Below are positions 32,695-40,251 of a stretch of 64,000 nucleotides of DNA, one piece after another. The position numbers and the translations under genes are program-made. The stretch spans positions 1-64,000 of the forward strand of contig CAJUFJ010000007.1 in NCBI GenBank assembly GCA_910585815.1, given 5' to 3'. This DNA is from an uncultured Oscillospiraceae bacterium (GTDB taxonomy: Bacteria > Bacillota > Clostridia > Oscillospirales > Oscillospiraceae). Within the stretch, counting starts at the first letter, position 1. Each line of letters begins with the position of its first letter. The notes beneath the pieces were generated by a model. It was given only the letters and a program-made list of their open reading frames with translations. It was not told where the DNA came from and did not search any database.

Positions 32695-34597
32695 CGGCAC
32701 CCTCTACCGCAAGACCCTGGCCCGCTTCTGGCCCCTGTGGGGGCTGTGGGGGGTGGGCTGGCTCTTTCTGCTGCCCCTGAACTTCCTCAACAGCTGGCTG
32801 CGCTACTCCCGCCAGTCGAGCTCCAATGCTCTGCGCTTTATGCTGCAAGACGCCGAAAACGTCCCCAGCCTGCTGTCCCCCGGCGTGTTCCTGGCCCTGC
32901 TCTTTGCCATTCTGTGCGCCATGGCGGTGTTCGGCTACCTCTATAACAGCCGTTCCGCCTGCTGGACCCACGCCCTGCCCCTGCGGCGGGAAGCCCTGTT
33001 TACCACCCAGTACCTGGCGGGGCTCTCTTTCCTGCTGCTGCCTCTGGCGGCGGCGGGGGTGCTCACCGCCGCGGTGGAGGTGTCATTCCTGCCCATGGAG
33101 CAATGGGGCACGGCCCTGTCCGCCCTGCTGACCTGGCTGCTGGCCCAGAGCGGCATCTGCCTGTTTTTCTTCTCCTTCGCCGCCTTCTGCGCCATGTTCA
33201 CCGGCCACATCCTGGCCCTGCCCGCCTTCTACTTTATCCTCAACTGCCTGGTCTCCGGGCTCTGGGCCCTGGTGGACGCCCTGATGTCGGAATTTTTCTA
33301 CGGCTACTGGAGCAGCTCCGGGGTGTTGACGGTGGTGGAATACCTCACCCCGGCACACGCCCTGAGCCGCGCGGTGAACTACGGCGTTGGCGATGAGGGA
33401 AACCAGCTCAGCAGCCCCGTAACGGTGGCGGTCTACGCCCTCGCGGGGGCGGCCCTGTTCCTGGTCTCCCTGTATGTCTACCGCCGGCGGCATGTGGAGA
33501 CCGCCGGGGACGTGGTGTCCATCCCCCTGGTGCGGCCCCTGTTCAAATACGGCGTGTCCTTCTGCGTCGGGCTGTGCTTCGGTATGTTCACCGTCGTCTT
33601 CTTCAACTTCTACAGCCTCACCGCCCTGATTCCCTTCATCCTCCTCTGGTCGGCGGTGGGCTATTTCGCCGCCGAAATGCTTTTGAAAAAGTCCTTCCGG
33701 GTGTTCAGGGCCTGGAAGGGGGCGGCGGTGATGGCCGCCGTGCTGCTGGCCCTGTGCCTGGGCTGTCTGGCCGACGTGTTCGGCGTGGCGAGCCGGGTGC
33801 CCGCCCCCGGTCAGGTGACGTCGGTGGAGGTGATGCTTGATATGGGTTACCCCTCCGACGGCGGTCAAACCCTCAGCGCCTATCTCGATGATCCCAATCA
33901 AATCCAGATCATTACCGCCCTCCACCAGGCCATCGTGGACAACCGGGACCGCGAGGGCCTGGACCCCGACTCGGACAACGACTACACCTCCGCCTACCTC
34001 ACCTACCAGCTCTCCAACGGCAGCGAGCTGAGACGGAGATACGCAGGCGTCCCCATCCGCGCCGGCGACCTGGATACCCCCGGCACCGTGGCCCACGCCA
34101 TGCAGCAGCTCCTTGCCGACCGGGAGCTGGTAGCCACGGCATATGGCTTTGACAAGTTCCTGGAGGACGGCCGCCTCACCGGAGCCTGGCTGGACCGGAT
34201 CAATAACGCCAAGGGCGAGTTGGAGTACAACATCTATGTGGACGACTACGCCCAGGAGCTGTGGGATGCGGTACAGCAGGACTTTGCCGAGGGGACCATC
34301 GGCGTGCGTTATCTCTTCGACCAGGGCGGCGACCGCCTGAAGGGTACCTATCGCACCGATCTGACCTTCAGCCTTACGGCTTACCGGAAGCCCGGCTCCA
34401 ACCAGAAGGACTACTCCGTCCAGGCCAGCCCCGCCAGCTACGACATCGACGAGACCCTCAGCGTCACCCTCACCCCCAACGCCAGACACACCTTAGCCGT
34501 GCTGGAGCAGACCGGCATCTTTAAGGAGGGGTACTCCCTGGCAGCCCACGAAACCGCAGATTATGACCCGGCCTATCCCGACACGGCAGCGCATTAA
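32669..34597 (+). CDS. ABC-2 type permease with large C-terminal extracytoplasmic domain
   Basis: 642 aa. Residues 1-390 hold about eight to ten membrane segments; residues about 395-642 are a soluble domain (TSVEVMLDMGYPSDGGQTLS onward) of the kind annotated DUF6449 in Clostridia permeases. The ATG at 32669 has GGAGGTGA 5 nt upstream. Works with the preceding ATPase, probably in export or peptide-antibiotic resistance; substrate unknown. Confidence 0.88.
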   Translation: MRSATSYFNGTLYRKTLARFWPLWGLWGVGWLFLLPLNFLNSWLRYSRQSSSNALRFMLQDAENVPSLLSPGVFLALLFAILCAMAVFGYLYNSRSACWTHALPLRREALFTTQYLAGLSFLLLPLAAAGVLTAAVEVSFLPMEQWGTALSALLTWLLAQSGICLFFFSFAAFCAMFTGHILALPAFYFILNCLVSGLWALVDALMSEFFYGYWSSSGVLTVVEYLTPAHALSRAVNYGVGDEGNQLSSPVTVAVYALAGAALFLVSLYVYRRRHVETAGDVVSIPLVRPLFKYGVSFCVGLCFGMFTVVFFNFYSLTALIPFILLWSAVGYFAAEMLLKKSFRVFRAWKGAAVMAAVLLALCLGCLADVFGVASRVPAPGQVTSVEVMLDMGYPSDGGQTLSAYLDDPNQIQIITALHQAIVDNRDREGLDPDSDNDYTSAYLTYQLSNGSELRRRYAGVPIRAGDLDTPGTVAHAMQQLLADRELVATAYGFDKFLEDGRLTGAWLDRINNAKGELEYNIYVDDYAQELWDAVQQDFAEGTIGVRYLFDQGGDRLKGTYRTDLTFSLTAYRKPGSNQKDYSVQASPASYDIDETLSVTLTPNARHTLAVLEQTGIFKEGYSLAAHETADYDPAYPDTAAH

Positions 34598-34657
34598 CCC
34601 CGTCCACTGTGCGGACCGCGCCGCGTATTAAAACGCACAGCCCAAAGGACTGCGCCA

Positions 34658-34833
34658 AAAAGCCTCCTTTAGAAAGGAGGTGCCCCAGTGCGCACACTGG
34701 GGCGGAGGATTGCGTTTTGCGAAGCAAAACATACGAAGTAAACAAAGATTAGGATTATTTCATACATTTTGCCTTCGGCAAAATACAATCCTCAGTCAGC
34801 CTTCGGCTGACAGCTCCTTTCAAAAGGAGCCTG
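34658..34833 (+). repeat. Family B multi-hairpin repeat, copy 2
   Basis: Same architecture as copy 1: AAGCCTCCTTTAGAAAGGAGG, CCCCAGTGCGCACACTGGGG, GGAGGATTGC pairing with CAATCCTC, internal hairpins TTTTGCGAAGCAAAA and TTTTGCCTTCGGCAAAA, GTCAGCCTTCGGCTGAC, and closing CTCCTTTCAAAAGGAG. The central AT-rich part carries a different sequence (AAAGATTAGGATTATTTCAT). Confidence 0.9.
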
Positions 34834-34837
34834 CCCC

Positions 34838-34945
34838 CTCTGTCGGCTTCGCCGACATCTCCCCCTGTCAGGGGGAGTCGCCCCTGCGGGGGCGGAGGTT
34901 TTTTGACAGTTTAGCCTTCCCCCTTGAAGGGGGAAGGCGTTTTCT
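34838..34945 (+). repeat. Cluster of short hairpins (family C) next to family B copy 2
   Basis: Four perfect hairpins in a row: GTCGGCTTCGCCGAC, TCCCCCTGTCAGGGGGA, CGCCCCTGCGGGGGCG and GCCTTCCCCCTTGAAGGGGGAAGGC. Spacing and composition resemble structured intergenic repeats of gut Clostridia. No gene is visible in 34598-35071 besides these repeats and the thiolase promoter. Confidence 0.7.
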
Positions 34946-34972
34946 TCGCCCAAAAAACCGTAGAAAATCTTA

Positions 34973-35001
34973 TTGCATTTTCCCCGGGTCTTCGGTATAA
35001 T
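34973..35001 (+). promoter_or_regulatory. Promoter of the thiolase gene
   Basis: TTGCAT (34973-34978), 17-bp spacer, TATAAT (34996-35001), 70 bp before the ATG. Confidence 0.8.
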
Positions 35002-35071
35002 GAAGTGCAAGAGCGGTTATCCCGGGCACTCCCCGGAGCGCCCTATAAAAATTCAGGAGGTAATACACATC

Positions 35072-36328
35072 ATGAGAGAAGTTTATGTCGTCAACTGCTG
35101 CCGCACTGCCATCGGTTCCTTCGGCGGGTCCCTGAAGGACACCCCCGCCGCCGAGCTGGGCGCCACCGTCATCAAAGAGGCCCTGAACCGGGCCGGCGTG
35201 AAGCCCGAAAACGTGGACGAGGTCATGTTCGGCTGCATCCTCACCGCCGGCCTGGGCCAGAACGTGGCCCGTCAGGCCAGCCTGAAGGCCGGCATCCCCA
35301 CCTCCGTCCCCGCCTACACCGTGGGCATGGTGTGCGGCTCCGGCATGAAGTCCGTCATCGAGGCCGGCCGGACCATCGCCCTGGGCGACGCTGAGATCAT
35401 CGTGGCCGGCGGCACCGAGAACATGTCCGCCGCCCCCTACGCCCTCCCCGCCGCCCGCTGGGGCGCCCGCATGGGCGACAACAAGATGGTGGACACCATG
35501 ATCAAGGACGGCCTGTGGGACGTGTATAACAACTACCACATGGGCACCACCGCCGAGAACATCTGCGACGTGTGGGGCATCACCCGTGAGGAGCTGGACG
35601 AGTTCGGCTACAACTCCCAGAAGAAGGCCGCCGACGCCATGGAGGCCGGCAAGTTCGACGACGAGATTGTCCCTGTGATGATCAAGGTCAAGAAGGAAAT
35701 GGTGGAGTTCAAGAAGGACGAGTTCCCCCGCCTGTCCCCCCTGGATAAGCTGGCCAAGCTGCGCGGCGCCTTCCCCTGCGGCCCCGAGGGCGTGGAGGAC
35801 GAGATTGTCCACACCTTCCAGCCCGCCGGCGTCCACGAGGCCGACGCCAAGAAGCATGTCCAGCGCGTGACCGCCGGCCAGGCCTCCGGCATCAACGACG
35901 GCGCTGCCGCCATCGTGCTGGCCTCCAAGGAAGCCGTTGAGAAGTACGGCCTGAAGCCCATGGCCAAGCTGGTCAGCTGGGGCCAGGGCGGCGTGGATCC
36001 CAAGATCATGGGCGTGGGCCCCGTGCCCGCCTCCCGCCAGGCTCTGGACAAGGCCGGCCTGAAGATCGAGGACATGGACCTGGTGGAGGCCAACGAGGCC
36101 TTTGCCGCCCAGTCCATCGCCGTGGCCCGTGAGCTGAACTTTGACATGAGCAAGGTCAACGTCAACGGCGGCGCTATCGCCCTGGGTCACCCCGTGGGCG
36201 CTTCCGGCGCGCGGATTATCGTCACCCTGCTCCACGAGCTGGCCAAGCGGGACGACGCCAAGAAGGGCCTGGCCACCCTGTGCATCGGCGGCGGCATGGG
36301 CGTTGCCACCATCTTTGAGAAGTGCTGA
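35072..36328 (+). CDS. thlA: Acetyl-CoA C-acetyltransferase (thiolase) with an internal insertion
   Basis: 418-aa thiolase condensing two acetyl-CoA to acetoacetyl-CoA, first step toward butyrate. Active-site residues are present: Cys88 in VCGSGMKS, NEAFAAQ (341-347), His373 in GGAIALGHPVGASGAR, and Cys404 in CIGGGMG. The usual length is about 392 aa; an extra segment of roughly 25 residues (about 235-262, CGPEGVEDEIVHTFQPAGVH) precedes TAGQASGINDGAAA. Codon use is strongly C-ending, as expected of a highly expressed gene. Monocistronic with its own promoter and terminator; CAGGAGG precedes the ATG. Confidence 0.93.
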   Translation: MREVYVVNCCRTAIGSFGGSLKDTPAAELGATVIKEALNRAGVKPENVDEVMFGCILTAGLGQNVARQASLKAGIPTSVPAYTVGMVCGSGMKSVIEAGRTIALGDAEIIVAGGTENMSAAPYALPAARWGARMGDNKMVDTMIKDGLWDVYNNYHMGTTAENICDVWGITREELDEFGYNSQKKAADAMEAGKFDDEIVPVMIKVKKEMVEFKKDEFPRLSPLDKLAKLRGAFPCGPEGVEDEIVHTFQPAGVHEADAKKHVQRVTAGQASGINDGAAAIVLASKEAVEKYGLKPMAKLVSWGQGGVDPKIMGVGPVPASRQALDKAGLKIEDMDLVEANEAFAAQSIAVARELNFDMSKVNVNGGAIALGHPVGASGARIIVTLLHELAKRDDAKKGLATLCIGGGMGVATIFEKC

Positions 36329-36351
36329 GATTTTCGGAAATAGTACGCCTC

Positions 36352-36383
36352 ACGGCCCGGAGCTTTGCTCCGGGCCGTTTTTT
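36352..36383 (+). terminator. Terminator of the thiolase gene
   Basis: ACGGCCCGGAGC / GCTCCGGGCCGT stem followed by TTTTTT. Confidence 0.92.
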
Positions 36384-36494
36384 GAAATCGAATCATTTTT
36401 ACAACAATTCCGGTGTGCGGCGCATACTATGGATTGGGATGCTGGCCGGCAAGCTGACCGAACCCGGACTGTCCACCGCTCCCCGCGTGTCCGA

Positions 36495-36515
36495 TGTGGA
36501 AAAATGTGTGGAAAA
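36495..36515 (+). repeat. Direct repeat TGTGGAAAA x2 upstream of the Abi promoter
   Basis: TGTGGAAAA at 36495-36503 and 36507-36515, 12 bp apart, ending 4 bp before the -35. Each matches 8 of 9 bases of a DnaA box (reverse complement TTTTCCACA). They could equally be an operator for another regulator. Confidence 0.5.
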
Positions 36516-36519
36516 GTCC

Positions 36520-36548
36520 TTGACAAAGGTTATAACTGCTGGTATAGT
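36520..36548 (+). promoter_or_regulatory. Strong promoter upstream of the Abi_2 gene
   Basis: Consensus -35 TTGACA (36520-36525), 17-bp spacer, -10 TATAGT (36543-36548). Transcription should begin near 36555, about 95 nt before the Abi_2 start codon. Confidence 0.85.
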
Positions 36549-36554
36549 AATCTC

Positions 36555-36623
36555 AGTGATTGTGTTGCAGAAACCTGTGAGGCCTGCGACCCAGGGGGCT
36601 TCCTGCGGGGGCCCTCTTTTTTT
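36555..36623 (+). ncRNA. Candidate short structured RNA preceding the Abi_2 gene
   Basis: About 69 nt from the predicted start to a terminator T-tract (36617-36623). It folds into a first stem-loop, TTGCAG (36565-36570) with CTGCGA (36584-36589) plus an inner CC/GG, then a G-rich terminator hairpin (36593-36615, AGGG/CCCT and CTTCC/GGGGG). No reading frame is evident. The terminator lies 27 nt before the HEPN gene, so most transcripts should end as a free small RNA. By analogy with AbiF-type systems it may be the RNA antitoxin or guide-like partner; alternatively it is a leader attenuator. Confidence 0.6.
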
Positions 36624-36649
36624 ATAAATGTCAGGTGGTGACTGAGCAG

Positions 36650-37591
36650 ATGGCAAAACCGTTCTTAACCTATCCGCAGCAGATTGCAAAGCTGCGCGAC
36701 GAGAAGGGCCTGATGATTCAGGACGAGCCTTATGCGGAAGCAATGCTTCGGCAGAACAGTTACTTTGCTCTCGTCACCGGGTATAAGCATTTGTTCAAGG
36801 ACCAGGCAACCGGGAAATATAAGGCTGGCACCCGATTTGAGGACCTGGTTGCGCTGTATGAATTTGACCGCAGCCTGCGCGAGCTGTTTCTGCCCTACCT
36901 GTGCCGGGTGGAGCGGCACATTCGCTCCCTGATGTCATACTACTTTTCTGAAAAATATGGAGAATCCCAGCAGGCCTATCTGGACAAAAGCAATTATCAG
37001 TACTCAGGCGCCAACATACCGCGGGTTGACAAGCTGATTTACAAATTATCCGGTATTATTTACGCACCCAACAGTCCCTATGTGTACATCCGGCACTATG
37101 TATCCCGAAATCACAATGTTCCTCTCTGGGTGCTTTTAAATGCCGTCACATTTGGCACCCTCTCAAAAATGTACATGCTGCTGCCTCAAAATCTCCAAAT
37201 TAAAATCAGCGCGAATTTTCCGGGCATCCACGAACGTCAGCTGTCCGCTGTTTTAAGCATCCTTTCCAAATACAGGAACGTCTGCGCCCACAATGAGCGG
37301 TTGTTTTCCCACCGCTTTCGGGAAAGCATCCCCGATCTGCTCCTGCATCAAAAGCTCAGAATTCCCAAAACAGGTGCCCAATACAGCTGCGGAAAATCGG
37401 ACCTGTTTTCCGTGGTTATTGCACTGCGGTATCTTTTGCCGAAAAACGATTTTTTGGCGCTGAAGCAGGAGCTCGTACGGCTGATAAAGCAATTTAAACG
37501 GAATACCGCCGCCATCTCAGAGAAGGAGCTGCTCTCAGCTATGGGATTTCCTGAAAACTGGACCTCCATTACAAGGTTCCGCAAGCTATAA
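36650..37591 (+). CDS. Abi_2 family abortive-infection protein (AbiF/AbiD-like HEPN ribonuclease)
   Basis: 313-aa Abi_2 protein. N-terminal YPQQIAKLRDEKGLMI..AMLRQNSYFALVTGYKHLF and FEDLVALYEFDRSLRELFLPYLCRVERHIRS (parts of residues 8-92) are the family hallmarks; R209-N-V-C-A-H214 is an RxxxxH HEPN nuclease motif, followed by NERLFSHRF. Predicted to cleave RNA and arrest growth on phage infection. Lower GC than its flanks and flanked by its own promoter, short RNA and terminator: a mobile-looking single-gene defence cassette. ATG 36650 is used; GTG codons at 36635 and 36638 are alternatives. Confidence 0.9.
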   Translation: MAKPFLTYPQQIAKLRDEKGLMIQDEPYAEAMLRQNSYFALVTGYKHLFKDQATGKYKAGTRFEDLVALYEFDRSLRELFLPYLCRVERHIRSLMSYYFSEKYGESQQAYLDKSNYQYSGANIPRVDKLIYKLSGIIYAPNSPYVYIRHYVSRNHNVPLWVLLNAVTFGTLSKMYMLLPQNLQIKISANFPGIHERQLSAVLSILSKYRNVCAHNERLFSHRFRESIPDLLLHQKLRIPKTGAQYSCGKSDLFSVVIALRYLLPKNDFLALKQELVRLIKQFKRNTAAISEKELLSAMGFPENWTSITRFRKL

Positions 37592-37604
37592 GCACCATAA
37601 TGCG

Positions 37605-37640
37605 AAAAACCCCGGATACCTGCTCCAAGGTATCCGGGGT
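37605..37640 (+). terminator. Terminator of the Abi_2 gene
   Basis: ACCCCGGATACC / GGTATCCGGGGT stem with flanking A-tract and TTCTCC. The T-run is weak on the plus strand, better on the minus strand (AAAAA at 37605 reads as TTTTT). Confidence 0.75.
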
Positions 37641-37664
37641 TCTCCGTTGAAAAAGAGGATTAAA

Positions 37665-37754
37665 ATGAAACGAACTGTCTCTTGCAGATTCTATATTACC
37701 GGAAACTTATTAACAAATCCAACGCCAGTTGTTACAAAAGGATTAAATCGCTAA
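37665..37754 (+). CDS. Possible 29-aa peptide
   Basis: Short frame with a GAGG ribosome site 6 nt before the ATG, starting MKRTVSCRFYITG. It lies in a 390-bp AT-rich gap without other genes. A second short frame of the same kind (MKRCSCLAS...) starts at 37861; both end in the repeated segment GTTACAAAAG..TTAAATC. They may be real micropeptides or chance frames over a regulatory repeat. Confidence 0.3.
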   Translation: MKRTVSCRFYITGNLLTNPTPVVTKGLNR

Positions 37755-37947
37755 AAAACTTTCGGCCGGATAGGAAATCTTTGGTGTAATTGGCCAGGGC
37801 CTCAAAAGGGAGAAAGGCCAGCGGAGCGACCCGCCAGCCTTCCCAAAAATGGAGGATAGAATGAAAAGATGTTCTTGCCTTGCGAGTATGAGTATAGACA
37901 AAAGATTTTACAAAAGTTCTTGTGAGATGTTACAAAAGCTTTAAATC
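37731..37947 (+). repeat. Duplicated segment GTTACAAAAG-nn-TTAAATC
   Basis: GTTACAAAAG followed by GATTAAATC at 37731-37749 and by CTTTAAATC at 37930-37947, with a third partial copy TTTACAAAAG at 37908-37917. Interval 37755-37860 between the micro-frames shows a GGC.GCGG/CCGC.GCC hairpin and no gene. Confidence 0.5.
37861..37944 (+). CDS. Possible 27-aa peptide
   Basis: Short frame with GGAGGATAGA directly before the ATG, a good ribosome site, encoding a Cys- and Lys-rich peptide beginning MKRCSCLASMSIDKRF. See the related frame at 37665. Conservation in other genomes would be needed to believe either. Confidence 0.35.
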   Translation: MKRCSCLASMSIDKRFYKSSCEMLQKL

Positions 37948-37982
37948 TTTTCGAGAAAATTTCCCGCCGGAAGGAGGAGCCG

Positions 37983-38819
37983 CTATTTTCCGCCAAAAAG
38001 CTTTTTCAGCCATCCCGCTTTCTTCTTCCCGGCGGCCTCCGGGGCGGGCGGGTCCGGAAGATTCACGGTATGTACCTGCCGCTCCACCTGGGCCGTGGCC
38101 GGGTCGCCGCCCTGGGCGCGGATGGCCTCCTCCAGCTGCCGCCGGCAGGTCTCCACATAGATGGTTACGCCCTCTATGTCGCAGTTATTTAAATAGGAGC
38201 GGCACACCGTCTCCTGGATATTCATGGGATTGGGCTCAATGACCTCGGTGGCCTCCAGCAGCCCCAGGCCCTCCCGCTGGGCGTGCTCCAGGGCCTTGAA
38301 AAACACAGGCAGCGTGTTGCCAAAAACCGACTCCAACGCCGCCCGGACCGGGCCGCTCTGGCCATCGGCCAGCAGCCGGGGCACCTGGTCCTCCGGGATG
38401 TACACCCCGCCGCTGTAATTTTCCAGAATGCAGTTCTGAACCGGATTTGAAAGCCGGTCCCCCAGTATCTTCTGGAAGGGCAGGGTGTAGGCCGCCATAG
38501 CCGGCTGGTCCATCAGGTTGGAATACAGCCCGCCCCGGGTGTAGTAATAGGTGCGGAACAGCCCCTGGACCGCCGCCAGGATGTAGCTGTGGGTCTTGTC
38601 GAAGGACTCCCCCGGCCGGACCTTCGCCGCCGTGTCCATAATCTCCTGGTACCGGGCGGCGCAGAATTTCTCGTTGCCGTTGTCGCTGCCCATCCGGTAC
38701 TCCTCCGCCAGCGCCATAAGCCTGGAGTGGTCCCCTAAGCGCACCTCCTCCAGCCGGTCGAAATACCAGTGGAACATCTCCTTCTGACTGATTGGATGCC
38801 AGCTTACGTCAAATCCCAT
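37983..38819 (-). CDS. Protein of unknown function (278 aa)
   Basis: Mostly soluble, acidic protein with a basic C-terminal tail (GKKKAGWLKKLFGGK) that looks amphipathic and could bind membrane. Residues 1-230 contain conserved-looking aromatic segments (WHPISQKEMFHWYFDRLEEV; YYYTRGGLYSNLMDQP) but no domain I recognise. Ordinary GC for the genome. It lies 27 bp downstream of tadA, probably as the second gene of that unit. Confidence 0.75.
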   Translation of the reverse strand: MGFDVSWHPISQKEMFHWYFDRLEEVRLGDHSRLMALAEEYRMGSDNGNEKFCAARYQEIMDTAAKVRPGESFDKTHSYILAAVQGLFRTYYYTRGGLYSNLMDQPAMAAYTLPFQKILGDRLSNPVQNCILENYSGGVYIPEDQVPRLLADGQSGPVRAALESVFGNTLPVFFKALEHAQREGLGLLEATEVIEPNPMNIQETVCRSYLNNCDIEGVTIYVETCRRQLEEAIRAQGGDPATAQVERQVHTVNLPDPPAPEAAGKKKAGWLKKLFGGK

Positions 38820-38846
38820 TTTATAATGCCTCCTCTGTTAAAAATA

Positions 38847-39290
38847 TCACCGTAGACCTTGAAAAAATTCCTGGAGCACCGCCTCACACTCCCGCTCCAG
38901 GGGACCCTGGTAGATGCGGGGGCGGTGGTTGAATCGCTCCTCAAACAGGTTGAGCACCGACCCGCAGCAGCCCGCCTTGGGGTCCTTCACACCGTAGCGG
39001 ACCTCCTCAATCCGGGCGTTGATGATGGCTCCGGCGCACATGGGGCAGGGCTCCAGGGTGACATACAGGGTGCAGCCGTGGAGCCGCCAGCTGCCCAGCC
39101 GGGCGCAGGCCTCCCGGATGGCCTCCACCTCCGCGTGGGCGGTGGCATCGCTGTCCGCCTCTCGGCGGTTGCGGCCCCGGCCGATGATCTCCCCGTCCTT
39201 CACAATGACGCACCCCACCGGCACGTCGCCGTCGGCAATGGCCTCCCGGGCCAGACACAGGGCCTCGGCCATGAAATATTCGTGGTTCAT
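38847..39290 (-). CDS. tadA: tRNA-specific adenosine deaminase
   Basis: 147-aa TadA, converting A34 to inosine in tRNA-Arg(ACG). Zinc/catalytic motifs: ATAHAEVEAI (His-Ala-Glu) and LEPCPMCAGAI (PCxxC). The start at 39290 is chosen for GGGAGG 6 nt upstream and agreement with the family N-terminus (NHEYFMAEAL). Full length. Confidence 0.96.
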   Translation of the reverse strand: MNHEYFMAEALCLAREAIADGDVPVGCVIVKDGEIIGRGRNRREADSDATAHAEVEAIREACARLGSWRLHGCTLYVTLEPCPMCAGAIINARIEEVRYGVKDPKAGCCGSVLNLFEERFNHRPRIYQGPLERECEAVLQEFFQGLR

Positions 39291-39428
39291 AGCAGCCTCC
39301 CATCCCACAGGTGCGGATATTATTTGCCCTTGTAATTCTACTTGACATTTGCTCTTTTCGCAACCCGAGATATCCAAAATAAAGCACGGCTGCTGTCCAG
39401 CATGTATTGTTCTCCTTAAAAGGAAGCT

Positions 39429-39692
39429 TTATTTTTGCGTCTCCTCCTCCGTCGCAGGATAAAACAGTTCTTCCAACGTAACCCCAAAAATATCCGCAAA
39501 GGCCACCAGTTCCTTGTCGTACACCCTCCGCTTCTGCCCTTCGATGTCGGAAAGGGTGGTTTGACTGATGTCAATTCCCCGCACCTGCAATCTGGAGAGC
39601 AGGGTGTCCTGATTGATCCCCAACCGCCTGCGGAGCAGGACCACATTCTGCCCAACCAGGTTTTCTGAACCCACGCTCCTCCGCTTTGGCAC
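39429..39692 (-). CDS. XRE family helix-turn-helix regulator
   Basis: 87-aa Cro/CI-type repressor: VVLLRRRLGINQDTLLSRLQ and TTLSDIEGQKRRVYDKELVAFADIFG form the five-helix HTH. A GTG start at 39692 follows GGGGGGAA. A perfect palindrome (39711-39731) lies 18 bp upstream, the likely autoregulatory operator shared with the divergent small gene at 39795. Confidence 0.88.
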   Translation of the reverse strand: MPKRRSVGSENLVGQNVVLLRRRLGINQDTLLSRLQVRGIDISQTTLSDIEGQKRRVYDKELVAFADIFGVTLEELFYPATEEETQK

Positions 39693-39710
39693 AAGGCTTC
39701 CCCCCTACAA

Positions 39711-39731
39711 ATTATCTGATATTCAGATAAT
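39711..39731. promoter_or_regulatory. Palindromic operator for the XRE regulator
   Basis: 9-bp perfect arms ATTATCTGA / TCAGATAAT with a TAT centre, between the divergent XRE gene and the 48-aa gene. Confidence 0.8.
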
Positions 39732-39749
39732 ATTTGCGGAAGGTCTTGA

Positions 39750-39772
39750 TTTTACCGGATATACGGGTAAAA
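39750..39772. promoter_or_regulatory. Second inverted repeat before the 48-aa gene
   Basis: TTTTACC / GGTAAAA arms spaced by 9 bp, 22 bp before the ATG at 39795. Possible operator of another regulator. Confidence 0.45.
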
Positions 39773-39794
39773 TTGAAGTAAGGAGGAATTGACT

Positions 39795-39941
39795 ATGGAA
39801 AACGAATCTTACAAAAAGCTCTACTACCACGCATTCAACCGGCTGACCGACCTGGCAAAGGAAATCGAGCGTACTCAGAACGAGCTGGAGGAGATGTATC
39901 TGGAGGCCGGGGAGCACCCCGACGACAGCACTGACCAATAA
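39795..39941 (+). CDS. Small helical protein of unknown function (48 aa)
   Basis: 48-aa acidic, helical protein (KKLYYHAFNRLTDLAKEIER then QNELEEMYLEAGEHPDD) with AGGAGG 9 nt before the ATG and a terminator right after. Divergent from an XRE repressor with a palindromic operator between, so it is probably the regulated gene. No homologue recognised; similar small proteins occur on phages and integrative elements. Confidence 0.8.
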   Translation: MENESYKKLYYHAFNRLTDLAKEIERTQNELEEMYLEAGEHPDDSTDQ

Positions 39942-39980
39942 AAAAGCAGGAGCGCCCGCCGCGGCGCTCCTGTCCGTTTT
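39939..39980. terminator. Bidirectional terminator
   Basis: CAGGAGCGCC / GGCGCTCCTG stem with A-tract on the left and CCGTTTT on the right, between convergent genes. The same stem sequence recurs at 40595-40630. Confidence 0.85.
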
Positions 39981-40251
39981 AAAACAAATCGCTGTGGGTC
40001 CCTGTTCTGGTCAAATACAGAATCAGTTCCCCTTGGTCAATCTCGTAGATCAGCAGCCAATCCGGGGTGATGTGGCACTCCCGGCACCCGATGTAGTCCC
40101 CCTTGAGGGGATGGTCTTTGTATCGTTTTGGCAAAGTCTCGCCGGCAGCCAGCATTTTAATGGTGTCGGTAAGCAGTGACAGCTGATATCCCCGCTTATT
40201 TGCCAGCTTTACATCCCGCTGAAATCTTATTGATGGCCTGACTACATACAT
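39979..40251 (-). CDS. YafQ/RelE family mRNA interferase toxin
   Basis: 90-aa RelE-superfamily toxin of the YafQ type: RPSIRFQRDVKLANKRGYQ, LPKRYKDHPLKGDYIGCRECHI and DWLLIYEIDQGELIL..RTGTHSDLF, with the His and Tyr/Phe residues expected in the active site. Its start overlaps the antitoxin stop by 1 bp (TAATG). Confidence 0.93.
   Translation of the reverse strand: MYVVRPSIRFQRDVKLANKRGYQLSLLTDTIKMLAAGETLPKRYKDHPLKGDYIGCRECHITPDWLLIYEIDQGELILYLTRTGTHSDLF

Noticed and set aside
36495..36515. DnaA boxes/replication origin
   Set aside because: Only two imperfect copies next to a defence-gene promoter, with no AT-rich unwinding region or dnaA; more likely a regulator site or chance.
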